Part shown: positions 37,731 to 46,568 of the stretch, piece by piece | How the letters are laid out: each line of letters opens with the position of its first letter | How positions within the stretch are numbered: position 1 is the stretch's first letter | From: Bradyrhizobium diazoefficiens | GTDB lineage: Bacteria > Pseudomonadota > Alphaproteobacteria > Rhizobiales > Xanthobacteraceae | DNA: 64,000 nucleotides | Direction: 5' to 3' | NCBI RefSeq assembly: GCF_018129965.1 | Contig: NZ_JAFCKW010000021.1 | Location: forward strand, 1 to 64,000 | Position numbers and translations under genes: made by a program | The notes under the pieces: model-generated | What the model saw: the letters and a program-made list of their open reading frames with translations, nothing else | The model's database searches: none | Told to the model about the DNA's origin: nothing

Positions 37731-39704
37731 GTGGCCACGCGAGCTAAGAAGACCGTCAAAGCCAAGAGCAGCAAGAAGGCTGCGAAAAAGGCCGTGAAGA
37801 CAGCCGCGAAGAAGGCTGCAAAGGCGCGCGCGTCCAAAGCTGCCAAGAAGACCAGGAAGAGTGACGCCAGCAAGCGCGTGACGAAGAGTGCCGCCAAGAC
37901 GACAAGCAAGGCCGGCAAGAAGGCTGGTAAGAAGCAGGTCGTCGCCAAGAAGACAGTGAAGAAAGCGGCCAAAAAGCCGACCAAGGCTCCCGCAAAGAGC
38001 GTCGCCAGGAAGGCGAAGGTGACGGCGCCCGCCGCGATCGCGGTGCCGGCTCCTGCCGCAGCTCCGCCGAAAGTCGCCAAGCCACAGCCCAAGCCCAAGG
38101 CGCCCCGCGCGCCGAAGCCCGCCGCGGCTCCGCAAGTCGCGACACAAGTCAAAGCACCCGCACGCGGCAACGTCTTCTACATCACGACCGCCATCGCCTA
38201 TCCCAACGGTAGCCCGCATATCGGCCACGCCTATGAAGCGATCGCGACGGACGTGCTGGCGCGCTTTGCCAGGCTCGACGGCAAGGACGTGTTCTTCCTG
38301 ACCGGCACTGACGAGCATGGTCTGAAGATGGTCCAGACCGCGCAGAACGAAGGCCTAACGCCGTCGGCGCTGGCCACCCGCAACGCCAACCGCTTCAGGG
38401 AGATGGACGAGCGTCTGAACGTGTCGTTCGACCGCTTCATCCGGACCACCGAAGAGCAGCACCATCGCTCCAGCCAGGAGATCTGGCGTCGCATGGAAGC
38501 GAACGGCGACATCTATTCCGACACCTATTCCGGCTGGTACTCGGTCCGCGACGAGGCCTATTACGCCGAGGAGGAGACGCGCCTGAACGACGACGGCGTC
38601 CGCCTCGGCCCGCAGGGCACGCCGGTCGAATGGGTCGAGGAAAAGAGCTATTTCTTCCGCCTCTCGGCCTATCAGGACAAGCTGCTCAAGCTCTACGAGA
38701 CGCAGCCCGATTTCATCGGGCCGGACTCCCGCAAGAACGAGGTGGTGAGCTTCGTGCGAGGCGGCCTGCGCGATCTCTCGATCTCGCGAACGACCTTCGA
38801 CTGGGGCGTCAAAGTGCCCGGCGACGAAGAGCACGTTATGTATGTCTGGGTCGACGCCCTGACCAATTACATCACCGGCGTCGGTTTCCCCGACGAGAGC
38901 GACAAGAACTGGCGCTACTGGCCGGCCGATGTGCACATCATCGGCAAGGACATCATCCGCTTCCATGCGGTGTACTGGCCGGCGTTCCTGATGTCGGCCG
39001 GCATCCCCGTGCAGAAGCGGGTCTATGCCCATGGCTTCCTGTTCAACAGGGGCGAGAAGATGTCGAAGTCGGTCGGCAACGTGGTCGACCCCTTCAATCT
39101 CGCGGACCAGTACGGCGTCGACCAGATGCGCTATTTCTTTCTGCGCGAGGTGCCGTTCGGCCAGGACGGCAACTACAACCACGAAGCCATCGTGGCGCGC
39201 ATCAATGCCGATCTAGCCAACGATCTCGGCAACCTCGCGCAGCGCTCGCTGTCGATGATCGCCAAGCAGCTGGGCGGCGTGCTGCCCGAGCCCGGCGAAT
39301 TCAGTGACAACGACAAGGCGATCCTGGCGATGGCGGACGGCATGATCGCCGCGTCGCGTGAGGCGATGGCGACGCAGCAGATCCACCACTGGCTCGGTAC
39401 CGTGTGGGCCGTGGTCGCCGAAGCGAACCGCTACTTCGCGGGCGAGGCGCCGTGGGCGCTGGCCAAGACCGATCCCGTGCGACAGAAGACGGTGCTCTAC
39501 GTCACCGCCGAAGTCGTGCGCCAGATCGCGATCCTGGCCCAGCCGGCGATGCCGACCGCCTCCGGATTGCTGCTCGACAGCCTCGGTATCCCCGCAGGCG
39601 AGCGCAATTTTGCGACGCTCGGCGGTGCCAGGCGGATTGCGCCCGGCTCGACGCTGCCGGCGCCGACGCCGGCTTTCCCGCGCTACATCGAGCCGGCAGC
39701 GTAA
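37731..39704 (+). CDS. metG: Methionyl-tRNA synthetase with lysine-rich histone-H1-like N-terminal extension
   Basis: The GTG start at 37731 is preceded by AAAGGA. The catalytic part starts at about residue 148 (FYITTAIAYPNGSPHIGH, HIGH at 163-166) and includes GTDEHGLKM, the connective domain, WVDALTNYITG and KMSKSVGN, followed by the anticodon-binding helical domain. This core is about 510 residues, the normal length for alphaproteobacteria. Ahead of it lies an in-frame tail. Residues 1-96 contain 34 lysines in KKAAKK/AAKKA repeats like bacterial histone-H1-like proteins, and residues 97-146 are an Ala/Pro/Lys linker. No ATG occurs between tail and core, so this is one polypeptide unless an internal GTG is used. 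The tail could bind tRNA or nucleic acid non-specifically; this is inference. Confidence 0.95.
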   Translation: MATRAKKTVKAKSSKKAAKKAVKTAAKKAAKARASKAAKKTRKSDASKRVTKSAAKTTSKAGKKAGKKQVVAKKTVKKAAKKPTKAPAKSVARKAKVTAPAAIAVPAPAAAPPKVAKPQPKPKAPRAPKPAAAPQVATQVKAPARGNVFYITTAIAYPNGSPHIGHAYEAIATDVLARFARLDGKDVFFLTGTDEHGLKMVQTAQNEGLTPSALATRNANRFREMDERLNVSFDRFIRTTEEQHHRSSQEIWRRMEANGDIYSDTYSGWYSVRDEAYYAEEETRLNDDGVRLGPQGTPVEWVEEKSYFFRLSAYQDKLLKLYETQPDFIGPDSRKNEVVSFVRGGLRDLSISRTTFDWGVKVPGDEEHVMYVWVDALTNYITGVGFPDESDKNWRYWPADVHIIGKDIIRFHAVYWPAFLMSAGIPVQKRVYAHGFLFNRGEKMSKSVGNVVDPFNLADQYGVDQMRYFFLREVPFGQDGNYNHEAIVARINADLANDLGNLAQRSLSMIAKQLGGVLPEPGEFSDNDKAILAMADGMIAASREAMATQQIHHWLGTVWAVVAEANRYFAGEAPWALAKTDPVRQKTVLYVTAEVVRQIAILAQPAMPTASGLLLDSLGIPAGERNFATLGGARRIAPGSTLPAPTPAFPRYIEPAA

Positions 39705-39716
39705 GGCGATCGCACC

Positions 39717-40493
39717 ATGCTGGTCGACAGTCACTGCCATCTGGATTTTCCGGACTTTGCGGAGGATCTCGACGGGATCGTGTCGCGTGCCCGTGCGGCC
39801 GGCATTGGCCGCATGGTCACGATCTCGACGCGTGTGCGACAACTGAACCAGCTTCTGGCCATCGCCGAGCGCTACGATGACGTCTACTGCTCGGTCGGCA
39901 CCCATCCGCACAATGCGGACGAGGAGGACGGTATTTCGCCGGACGAGCTGATCGCGCTGACGCAGCATCCGAGGGTCGTCGCGCTCGGTGAGGCCGGTCT
40001 CGACTATTTCTACGACGACGGCTCGCCGGAGGCGCAGGCGAGAGGCTTTCGAGCCCATATCGCCGCCGCCCGCGCCACCGGTCTGCCGCTGGTGATCCAC
40101 ACCCGCGAGGCGGATGCGGATTGCAGCCGCATCCTGGAGGAGGAGGCGGCCAAGGGATCGTTTCGTGCCGTGCTGCATTGTTACACGGGCGGGCGCGAGC
40201 TGGCGCTGAAGGCCGTGTCGCTTGGGCTTTACATCGGCTTCACGGGTATCCTGACCTTCAAGAAGTCGGACGCCCTGCGCGCGCTGGCGGCCGAACTGCC
40301 GTCTGACCGTATTCTGGTTGAAACAGACTCGCCCTATCTTGCGCCCGGCAAGTTCCGTGGCAAACGCAACGAGCCGGCCTATGTGGTCGAGGTCGCAAAG
40401 GTGCTCGCCGAGACGCGCGGCGTGTCGCTGGAAGAGATCTCGCGCCAGACAACAGAAAACTTCTTTCGCCTGTTCTCCAAGGTGGAAGCCTAA
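39717..40493 (+). CDS. TatD-family metal-dependent DNase
   Basis: This 258-residue TIM-barrel hydrolase has the family metal ligands: His6 and His8 in DSHCHLDF, Glu in GEAGLDYFYD, His in VIHTREAD, His in LHCYTGG and Asp in ETDSPYLAP. The GKFRGKRNEPAYV segment is the conserved C-terminal signature. TatD/YcfH proteins are 3'-5' exonucleases or deoxyribonucleases acting on DNA ends. The gene lies 12 bases after metG and 15 before the MBL hydrolase; this metG-tatD-MBL order is conserved in many alphaproteobacteria. Confidence 0.93.
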   Translation: MLVDSHCHLDFPDFAEDLDGIVSRARAAGIGRMVTISTRVRQLNQLLAIAERYDDVYCSVGTHPHNADEEDGISPDELIALTQHPRVVALGEAGLDYFYDDGSPEAQARGFRAHIAAARATGLPLVIHTREADADCSRILEEEAAKGSFRAVLHCYTGGRELALKAVSLGLYIGFTGILTFKKSDALRALAAELPSDRILVETDSPYLAPGKFRGKRNEPAYVVEVAKVLAETRGVSLEEISRQTTENFFRLFSKVEA

Positions 40494-40508
40494 GACGGGG
40501 CGGCCTTA

Positions 40509-41306
40509 ATGACGCTGACGCTGACGATCCTGGGCTGCGGTTCTTCCGCCGGCGTACCGCGTCCGGCACTCGGCTGGGGCGCTTGCGATCCCGACAATCC
40601 CAGGAACCGGCGGAGGCGCTGCTCACTGCTGGTCGAACGGGCCACCGAGCACGGCACCACGCGGATCCTGATCGACACTTCGCCGGATTTGCGCGAGCAG
40701 CTCATCGACACCCGTGTCGATCACATTGACGCGGTGTTCCTGACCCACGAGCACGCCGATCAGACCCACGGCATGGACGATCTCCGCTCGGTCGTGCTCC
40801 ATATGCGCAAGCGCATTCCGACCTACTTCAACCAGTCGACCGCGAAGGACATCATGGCGCGGTTCTCCTACTGTTTCATCTCGCCCGAAGGCAGCGACTA
40901 TCCGCCGATCCTGACGCGGCATTCGATCGAGGCGGGCGAAACCCAGACCATTTTGGGGAAGGGCGGCGCCGTCACAATGACCGCCTTCCTGGTCCAGCAC
41001 GGCCAGATCCCGGCGCTCGGCTATCGCATTGGCAATGCCGCCTATACGCCCGACCTCAACGACATACCGCGCGAGAGCTGGAGCGCGCTGGAAGATCTCG
41101 ACCTCTGGATCGTCGACGGTTTGCGCTACACGAGCCATTCCAGTCATTTCAGCATCGCCGACGCGCTGTCCTGGATCGAACGCTTCAAGCCGAAGCGCGC
41201 CGTCATCACCAACATGACCGCCGAGGTCGACTACGAGGCGATCCGGCAATCGCTGCCGTCAGGCGTTGTGCCGGCGTATGACGGGCTGCGGCTCGAGACG
41301 CACTGA
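40509..41306 (+). CDS. MBL-fold metallo-hydrolase, PhnP-like, with altered metal motif
   Basis: This 265-residue metallo-beta-lactamase-fold protein starts with the family beta-strand LTILGCGSSAGVPRP. The metal motif is THEHADQTHG: His80, His82 and Asp84 are present, but the position after Asp, His in the canonical HxHxDH, is Gln85. Near the C-terminus the canonical His strand reads NMTAEVDYE, with Thr where relatives commonly have His. The Asp of YTPDLND and the HSSHFS motif are kept. Relatives of this type hydrolyse cyclic or linear phosphodiesters. Whether this protein holds one or two metals is uncertain. It ends six bases before the convergent autotransporter gene. Confidence 0.88.
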   Translation: MTLTLTILGCGSSAGVPRPALGWGACDPDNPRNRRRRCSLLVERATEHGTTRILIDTSPDLREQLIDTRVDHIDAVFLTHEHADQTHGMDDLRSVVLHMRKRIPTYFNQSTAKDIMARFSYCFISPEGSDYPPILTRHSIEAGETQTILGKGGAVTMTAFLVQHGQIPALGYRIGNAAYTPDLNDIPRESWSALEDLDLWIVDGLRYTSHSSHFSIADALSWIERFKPKRAVITNMTAEVDYEAIRQSLPSGVVPAYDGLRLETH

Positions 41307-41312
41307 GCGGAT

Positions 41313-42728
41313 CTACCAAGCGTAGCGCAGCACGGCCTTGCCGGTATAGGAGCGCACCAGGCTCGACAGCTCGCTGTCGAAGTTTGCTGCGGCTGACCAG
41401 CCGTTCAGGTTGCGCAGCTCGATGGCAAGACCCGCCAACGCCGAATTCGGCGCAAGCGCGGTGTTACCGATCATGAAGCCCCGATGCGCTACGGCCTGAA
41501 ACACCGCCGGCGTCGATTGTGTCGCGGTGAAATCATGCGCCCAAGCGAGTCGTCCGCGCAGATTCATCACGCTTCCCCAGAGCGCAAAGGATGAGCTGAC
41601 GCGCACACCGAGTTCGCTACGGCTGTCGATGAAGCCGTTGTTTCCGGACACGGCCGTGGATGCTTCGGACGCGTAGGCCGGCTGGCCTGCATCGGCGGCG
41701 AGGCGGAACATGGTGAACTGGCCGGCTGCGTAAGGCGTCATGCCAAGCCATGACATCGCAAACCGATATCCGCTCTCGAGGCGGCCCGAATAGGCATTGG
41801 CGTTGACGGCCGCGGCGAACTGGTCGGAGCCGGCCGGAGTCACCGGATGATCATTGCTGATGGCCTGCCAGCCATAGGCGGCGGCCGTCGCCACATAGGC
41901 CGCTCCGACAGTGTGCCGGACGAAGGCGCCAGCCTGGAACAGATCGGAGCGGCCGCTGGAGAAATTATTGGCAAAGCCTGTACCGCCGCCCGCGAGCGCA
42001 AATCCCATCCGCGTCTGCGGCGACAGCGCGTAGTCGGCACCGACAACGGTGGCAAAGCTGCGGGTGGACGAACCGTTGCCCAAGCTCGAGGATTGCGAAC
42101 CGCCAAATCCCGCCGCCCACACGCCCCAATGCGCAACGGCGAGCAAGGGTTTGCCGTAGATCGCGGTATAAGCCTCGCGCCCGATACCGCCATGCGTAAG
42201 ATCGTTGCTGGTGGCGGCATAGGCGGAAAGCTCCGCATCGAATTCGGCTTGGCCGCTGCCGCGGCCGTCGATGGCGGGGTCGAGCAGGGTCTGTGTAAAC
42301 TGCGTCATCGCAAGGAACGTCGCCTGCGCCGTTTCGCTCTGCGCAGCGACGCGGTCCGAGGCGACGCCAAAGGCCTGCCGCAGGCCGAACCTGGCCGCAC
42401 CGGTGTGATCCGGCGGGTCGGTGTTCCATCCGAAATTTGGCTGCATCGCGCTGCCGCCATTGCTGCCACCCAAGGGAGCTCCGCCGAAACTGGACGCCTG
42501 CTGCGGATTGCCCGACAGGGCACCACCCATGCCGACGACAAAATTACCGCCGACAGAATTGCTGCCTGCAAAGTTGCTGCCGGGTGCCTCGGGTACTGGG
42601 TAGCCAGGATTCTCCGCGCCCGCGAATGCGCCGAACTCGCGCAGGGCCTGTGCCTCCGCCGCGCGTGGCATCAACATGCCGGCCATCAATAGCAGCAGCG
42701 CCAGACGCACACGCATGTCTGCGCTCAA
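41313..42728 (-). CDS. Autotransporter beta-barrel domain outer-membrane protein
   Basis: This 471-residue protein has a signal peptide (MRVRLALLLLMAGMLMPRAAEAQ). A short Gly/Asn/Ser-rich region (about 30-110) is followed by a helical stretch (about 115-175). The C-terminal ~280 residues alternate polar and hydrophobic in the manner of an autotransporter barrel (WGVWAAGFGGSQ, YALSPQTRMGFALAGG, YSGRLESGYRFAMSWLGMTPYAAGQF) and end in an aromatic residue (RYAW) as outer-membrane barrels do. The passenger is too short to be a large adhesin. The gene is alone, convergent with the MBL gene. It is unrelated in sequence to the giant repeat protein at the left edge. Confidence 0.85.
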   Translation of the reverse strand: MSADMRVRLALLLLMAGMLMPRAAEAQALREFGAFAGAENPGYPVPEAPGSNFAGSNSVGGNFVVGMGGALSGNPQQASSFGGAPLGGSNGGSAMQPNFGWNTDPPDHTGAARFGLRQAFGVASDRVAAQSETAQATFLAMTQFTQTLLDPAIDGRGSGQAEFDAELSAYAATSNDLTHGGIGREAYTAIYGKPLLAVAHWGVWAAGFGGSQSSSLGNGSSTRSFATVVGADYALSPQTRMGFALAGGGTGFANNFSSGRSDLFQAGAFVRHTVGAAYVATAAAYGWQAISNDHPVTPAGSDQFAAAVNANAYSGRLESGYRFAMSWLGMTPYAAGQFTMFRLAADAGQPAYASEASTAVSGNNGFIDSRSELGVRVSSSFALWGSVMNLRGRLAWAHDFTATQSTPAVFQAVAHRGFMIGNTALAPNSALAGLAIELRNLNGWSAAANFDSELSSLVRSYTGKAVLRYAW

Positions 42729-42967
42729 GACAGAAAACGCATGAAGCGCCCCAACAGCGCCGGCCGCCCGCCACGCAGCCCGCGCGGCGAATCATGTGGA
42801 AGCAGCGAATCCGACGAAGCTGAATCGTAAATGCCTCTCCAATGTTTTCCAATCTTTTCCTGACGTGTCGCGTTGTCGTAAAGCCCACGCGATCGGTTTC
42901 AGAACAGCGCAAAATCACGGCGCAGACACATCATGTGTTTCTGAATATGTCTGAGATCAGAGCAGGC

Positions 42968-44623
42968 TCAGGCCGTAATCGCCTTCGCCGAACCAACCTC
43001 GTTACGCAGCAGGAACTTCTGAATCTTGCCCGTGGACGTTTTCGGGATCGGCCCGAACACGACCGCCTTCGGCGTCTTGAAGCCGCTCATATGCGTGCGG
43101 CAGAAGGCGATGATATCGGCTTCAGACGCACTTGCGCCGTCCTTGAGTTCGACGAAGGCGCAGGGCACCTCGCCCCATTTCGGATCGGGTTTTGCGACCA
43201 CGGCTGCGAACAGAACGGCCGGATGCTTGTAGAGGATGTCCTCGACCTCGACGGAAGAGATGTTCTCGCCGCCGGAGATGATGATGTCCTTGGAGCGATC
43301 CTTGATGGTGACGTAGCCGTGCTCGTCGAGCACGCCGAGATCGCCGGTGTGAAACCAGCCGCCCTCGAAGGCTTCCTTCGTCGCCGTTTCGTTCTTGAGG
43401 TAACCCTTCATCACGATGTTGCCGCGGAACATGACTTCGCCGATGGTCTCGCCGTCGCGCGGCACCGGCTGCATCGTCTGCGGATTGAGGACCGTGACGC
43501 CCTCCTCGAGCGGGTAGGGCACGCCCTGCCGCCGCTTCATGCGCGCGCGCTCGGCGGGCGGAAGCTCGTCCCAGCCGGGCTGCTCGGCGCAGACGGAGGC
43601 GGGGCCGTAGACCTCGGTCAGGCCATAAACATGAGTGAGCTTGATGCCGATGTTTTCCGCGCCCTCGAGCACCGCAACCGGCGGTGCGGCACCCGCGATC
43701 AGTCCGACGACGCGGCGGACGGCGTCGCCTTTCGGCGCATCGGGCGCATTGATCAGCGTGTTGTAGACGATGGGCGCGCCGCACATGTGGGTGACGCCGT
43801 GCTGCCTGATCAACGCGAATATCCGGTTCGGCTCGACCTTGCGCAAACAGACATTGATGCCGGCAGCTGCCGCCATGGTCCAGGGAAAACACCAGCCGTT
43901 GCAGTGGAACATCGGCAGCGTCCAGAGATAGACCGGGTGCTGGCCGAGATTGCCGGCAAGAATGTTGCTGACGGCGTTGAGATACGCGCCGCGATGATGG
44001 GTGACGACGCCCTTGGGATTGCCGGTCGTGCCCGAGGTGTAGCTCAGGGCGATGGCGTCCCATTCGTCGCGCGGCGGGATCGCGACGAAGTCCGGGTCGC
44101 CTTGTGCGACTGCCGCCTCGTACTCGATTTCGCCGATGCGTTTGCCGCCGCTGAAAGCGGCATCGTCGACGTCGACGACGAGTGGCTTCGGCCCTTTCAT
44201 CTGCGCCAGGGCATGGGTGATCACGCCGGAGAATTCCGGATCGACCAGAATGATCTTGGCCTCGCCATGGTCGAGCTGAAACGCGATCGAGGGCGCATCG
44301 AGACGAATGTTGAGCGCGTTGAGGACGGCGCCCGTCATCGGCACCGCGAAATGCGCCTCGTTCATCGCCGGAATGTTCGGCAGCATCGCCGCGACAGTGT
44401 CGCCTACGCCGATGCCCTTGCCGGCAAGCCAGGACGCAAAGCGCTTGCAGCGCTCATGGGTCTGGCGCCACGTGAAGCTGCGGCCCTCATAGACCGTGCT
44501 GACGTGATCGGGATAGACCGCCGCGCTGCGCGCAAGGAAGCTCAGCGGGCTCAGCGGCACGTAGTTGGCGGGGGTCTTGTCGAGGCCGATATCATACTGG
44601 TTCTGCCGCTTGCTCATCGACAT
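42968..44623 (-). CDS. AMP-forming acyl-CoA synthetase
   Basis: This 551-residue enzyme of the ANL superfamily has the P-loop-like YTSGTTGNPKG (A3), the VYGLTEVYGP motif (A5), FHTGDLGVLDEHGYVTIKDR (A7), the hinge KDIIISGGENISSVEVE (A8) and the catalytic lysine in PKTSTGKIQKF (A10). It resembles medium-chain or methylmercaptopropionate-type ligases (DmdB-like branch); the acid cannot be told. It lies 19 bases downstream of the TRAP permease on the same strand, which suggests that it activates the acid brought in by the TRAP transporter. Confidence 0.92.
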   Translation of the reverse strand: MSMSKRQNQYDIGLDKTPANYVPLSPLSFLARSAAVYPDHVSTVYEGRSFTWRQTHERCKRFASWLAGKGIGVGDTVAAMLPNIPAMNEAHFAVPMTGAVLNALNIRLDAPSIAFQLDHGEAKIILVDPEFSGVITHALAQMKGPKPLVVDVDDAAFSGGKRIGEIEYEAAVAQGDPDFVAIPPRDEWDAIALSYTSGTTGNPKGVVTHHRGAYLNAVSNILAGNLGQHPVYLWTLPMFHCNGWCFPWTMAAAAGINVCLRKVEPNRIFALIRQHGVTHMCGAPIVYNTLINAPDAPKGDAVRRVVGLIAGAAPPVAVLEGAENIGIKLTHVYGLTEVYGPASVCAEQPGWDELPPAERARMKRRQGVPYPLEEGVTVLNPQTMQPVPRDGETIGEVMFRGNIVMKGYLKNETATKEAFEGGWFHTGDLGVLDEHGYVTIKDRSKDIIISGGENISSVEVEDILYKHPAVLFAAVVAKPDPKWGEVPCAFVELKDGASASEADIIAFCRTHMSGFKTPKAVVFGPIPKTSTGKIQKFLLRNEVGSAKAITA

Positions 44624-44642
44624 ACTCCTTGAAAGCCGCGCT

Positions 44643-46529
44643 TTACAGGAACCCGATCGAGATCCAGGGAAAGATCGCGACGATGATCAATCCCGCCAGC
44701 AGCGCCAGCAGATAGCCCCAGATCGGGCGGATGCCTTCGGCCGGATCGACCTTTCCGATGGCGCAGGCGGCATAATAGCCGACGCCGAACGGCGGGGCGA
44801 ACAGTCCGATACCCATCGCCAGAATGATGATCATGGCGTAGTGCACCTCGTGCACCCCGACCAGACGTGCGATCGGAAACAGCAGCGGCCCGAACAGCAC
44901 GATCGCCGGGATGCCTTCCAGCACGCTGCCGAGGACCACGAAGGCCAGGATCGAGACTGCGATGAAGGTCGCAGAGCCGCCGGGCAGGCCGGTCATGGAC
45001 GCCGCCAGCGCCCGCGAGAAGCCGGATTGGGTCAGGCCCCATGCCATGCCGGTCGCCGTGCCGATGATCAGCAGGATCGCGCCGGACAGGCAGGCGGTCT
45101 CGATCAGCATCGGCAACAGGCGCCGCCAGGCGAACTGCCGGTAGATCAGCAGCCCGATGACCAGCGCGTAGACGATGCCAATGGTCGAGACTTCCGTCGC
45201 GGTCGCGATGCCTTCGACGACGGCGTAGCGGATCACGAAGGGCAGGGCCAGGGCAGGGATGGAGATCACAAACGCGCGGCCGATCTCGCCCGATGTGGCG
45301 CGCCTGACATGGCTGAGATCTTCGTCGCGGTAGCGCCACCAGACCAGCCCCGACAGCGTCAGCGCCAGCACCACGCCCGGCAGCAGGCCGCCGGTGAACA
45401 GCGCCGAGATCGACACGCCCGTCACCGAGCCGATGGTGATCAGCACCAGGCTCGGCGGAATTGTTTCGGTCTGCGCGCCGGTGGCTGCGAGCAGGGCGAC
45501 GAGATCGCCGGGACGGGCGCCGCGCTGCTTCATTTCCGGAAACAGCACCGGCGCGACGGCGGCCATGTCGGCCGCCTTGGCGCCGGAGATGCCGGAGACC
45601 AGGTACATGGCACCGACCAGCACGTAATGCAGGCCGCCGCGGACATGGCCGAGCAGGCTTGCCAGGAACGCCACCATGGCCCGCGCCATGCCGGTCATTT
45701 CGATCAGCAGCCCGAGAAAGACGAACAGCGGCACCGAGAGCAGGATGAGGTGGCTCATGCCCTCGTCCATCCGCCCGACCAGCACCATCAGCGGCGTCCG
45801 CGTCGTCAGCGCCAGATAGCCGAAGATCGCCAGTCCAAAGGCGAACGCGATCGGCACGCCGGCGAACACGCAGAAGCCGACCACGCCGACGAAGAAGATG
45901 ATGAGGTTGATGTTACCGAGCGGCTTGAGCAGCGGCTGGGCGAACCAGAACAGTCCGATCAACACCACGACCGTCGCCACGGCGGCCAGCAAGGTCTTGA
46001 TGTCACCGACGCGGAGCAGCCGCAGCAGCGCGAACAGCACCATCAGGCAGATGCCCACGGGCAGCGCCGCGGCGCGCCAGGTGTTCGAGATCTGCAGCGC
46101 AGGCGTGGTGATGAAGCTTTCCTCGTAGGCGTATTCATAGGCCGGCTGCACGATCAGCAGCAGGAATGCCAGCGCCGCGCAGGTCGCGACCACGTCCAGA
46201 TAAGCCCAGAGCCTGGGACCGGCGCTGGCCACCAGCGCCGTCATCCGCATGTGCTCGCTGCGGCGGAACGCGACCGCCGAGCCCAGCATCGCCAGCCACA
46301 GGAACAGCATGGACGCCAGTTCGTCCGACCATACCAGCGGGGCATGCAGGACGTAGCGCGAGACCACGCCGGCAAACAGGATCACGATCTCGGCGACGAC
46401 CAGGATCGCCGCCGGAATCTCGACCAGCCATTTCAACGCAAGCTCGATGGAGCCGAGCAGGGACCGGCGGCGAGGGGGCTCAGCCACCTCGCCGCCGGTC
46501 ACGGCTTGCGTCATCTCGACATGAGCCAT
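44643..46529 (-). CDS. TRAP transporter fused small/large permease (DctQM)
   Basis: This 628-residue integral membrane protein fuses a DctQ-type small subunit (about residues 30-190, four helices; VSRYVLHAPLVWSDELASMLFLWLAMLG is the DctQ signature) to a DctM-type large subunit (about 200-625, about a dozen helices; GVPIAFAFGLAIFGYLALT, SVPLFVFLGLLIEMTGMARAMV, SGAKAADMAAVAPVLFPEM). The transporter uses the sodium or proton gradient to import organic acids delivered by a periplasmic receptor. The receptor gene lies immediately upstream and the acyl-CoA synthetase downstream, all on one strand. Confidence 0.93.
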   Translation of the reverse strand: MAHVEMTQAVTGGEVAEPPRRRSLLGSIELALKWLVEIPAAILVVAEIVILFAGVVSRYVLHAPLVWSDELASMLFLWLAMLGSAVAFRRSEHMRMTALVASAGPRLWAYLDVVATCAALAFLLLIVQPAYEYAYEESFITTPALQISNTWRAAALPVGICLMVLFALLRLLRVGDIKTLLAAVATVVVLIGLFWFAQPLLKPLGNINLIIFFVGVVGFCVFAGVPIAFAFGLAIFGYLALTTRTPLMVLVGRMDEGMSHLILLSVPLFVFLGLLIEMTGMARAMVAFLASLLGHVRGGLHYVLVGAMYLVSGISGAKAADMAAVAPVLFPEMKQRGARPGDLVALLAATGAQTETIPPSLVLITIGSVTGVSISALFTGGLLPGVVLALTLSGLVWWRYRDEDLSHVRRATSGEIGRAFVISIPALALPFVIRYAVVEGIATATEVSTIGIVYALVIGLLIYRQFAWRRLLPMLIETACLSGAILLIIGTATGMAWGLTQSGFSRALAASMTGLPGGSATFIAVSILAFVVLGSVLEGIPAIVLFGPLLFPIARLVGVHEVHYAMIIILAMGIGLFAPPFGVGYYAACAIGKVDPAEGIRPIWGYLLALLAGLIIVAIFPWISIGFL

Positions 46530-46568
46530 GTCGGCTAAACTCCTGGCAAGGCCCCTCTTGCGGACGCG

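Noticed and set aside
44565..46538. Antisense frame of 657 codons opposite the TRAP permease
   Set aside because: Composition is Gln/Asp/Arg/His, the complement of hydrophobic helix codons; no domain is visible.
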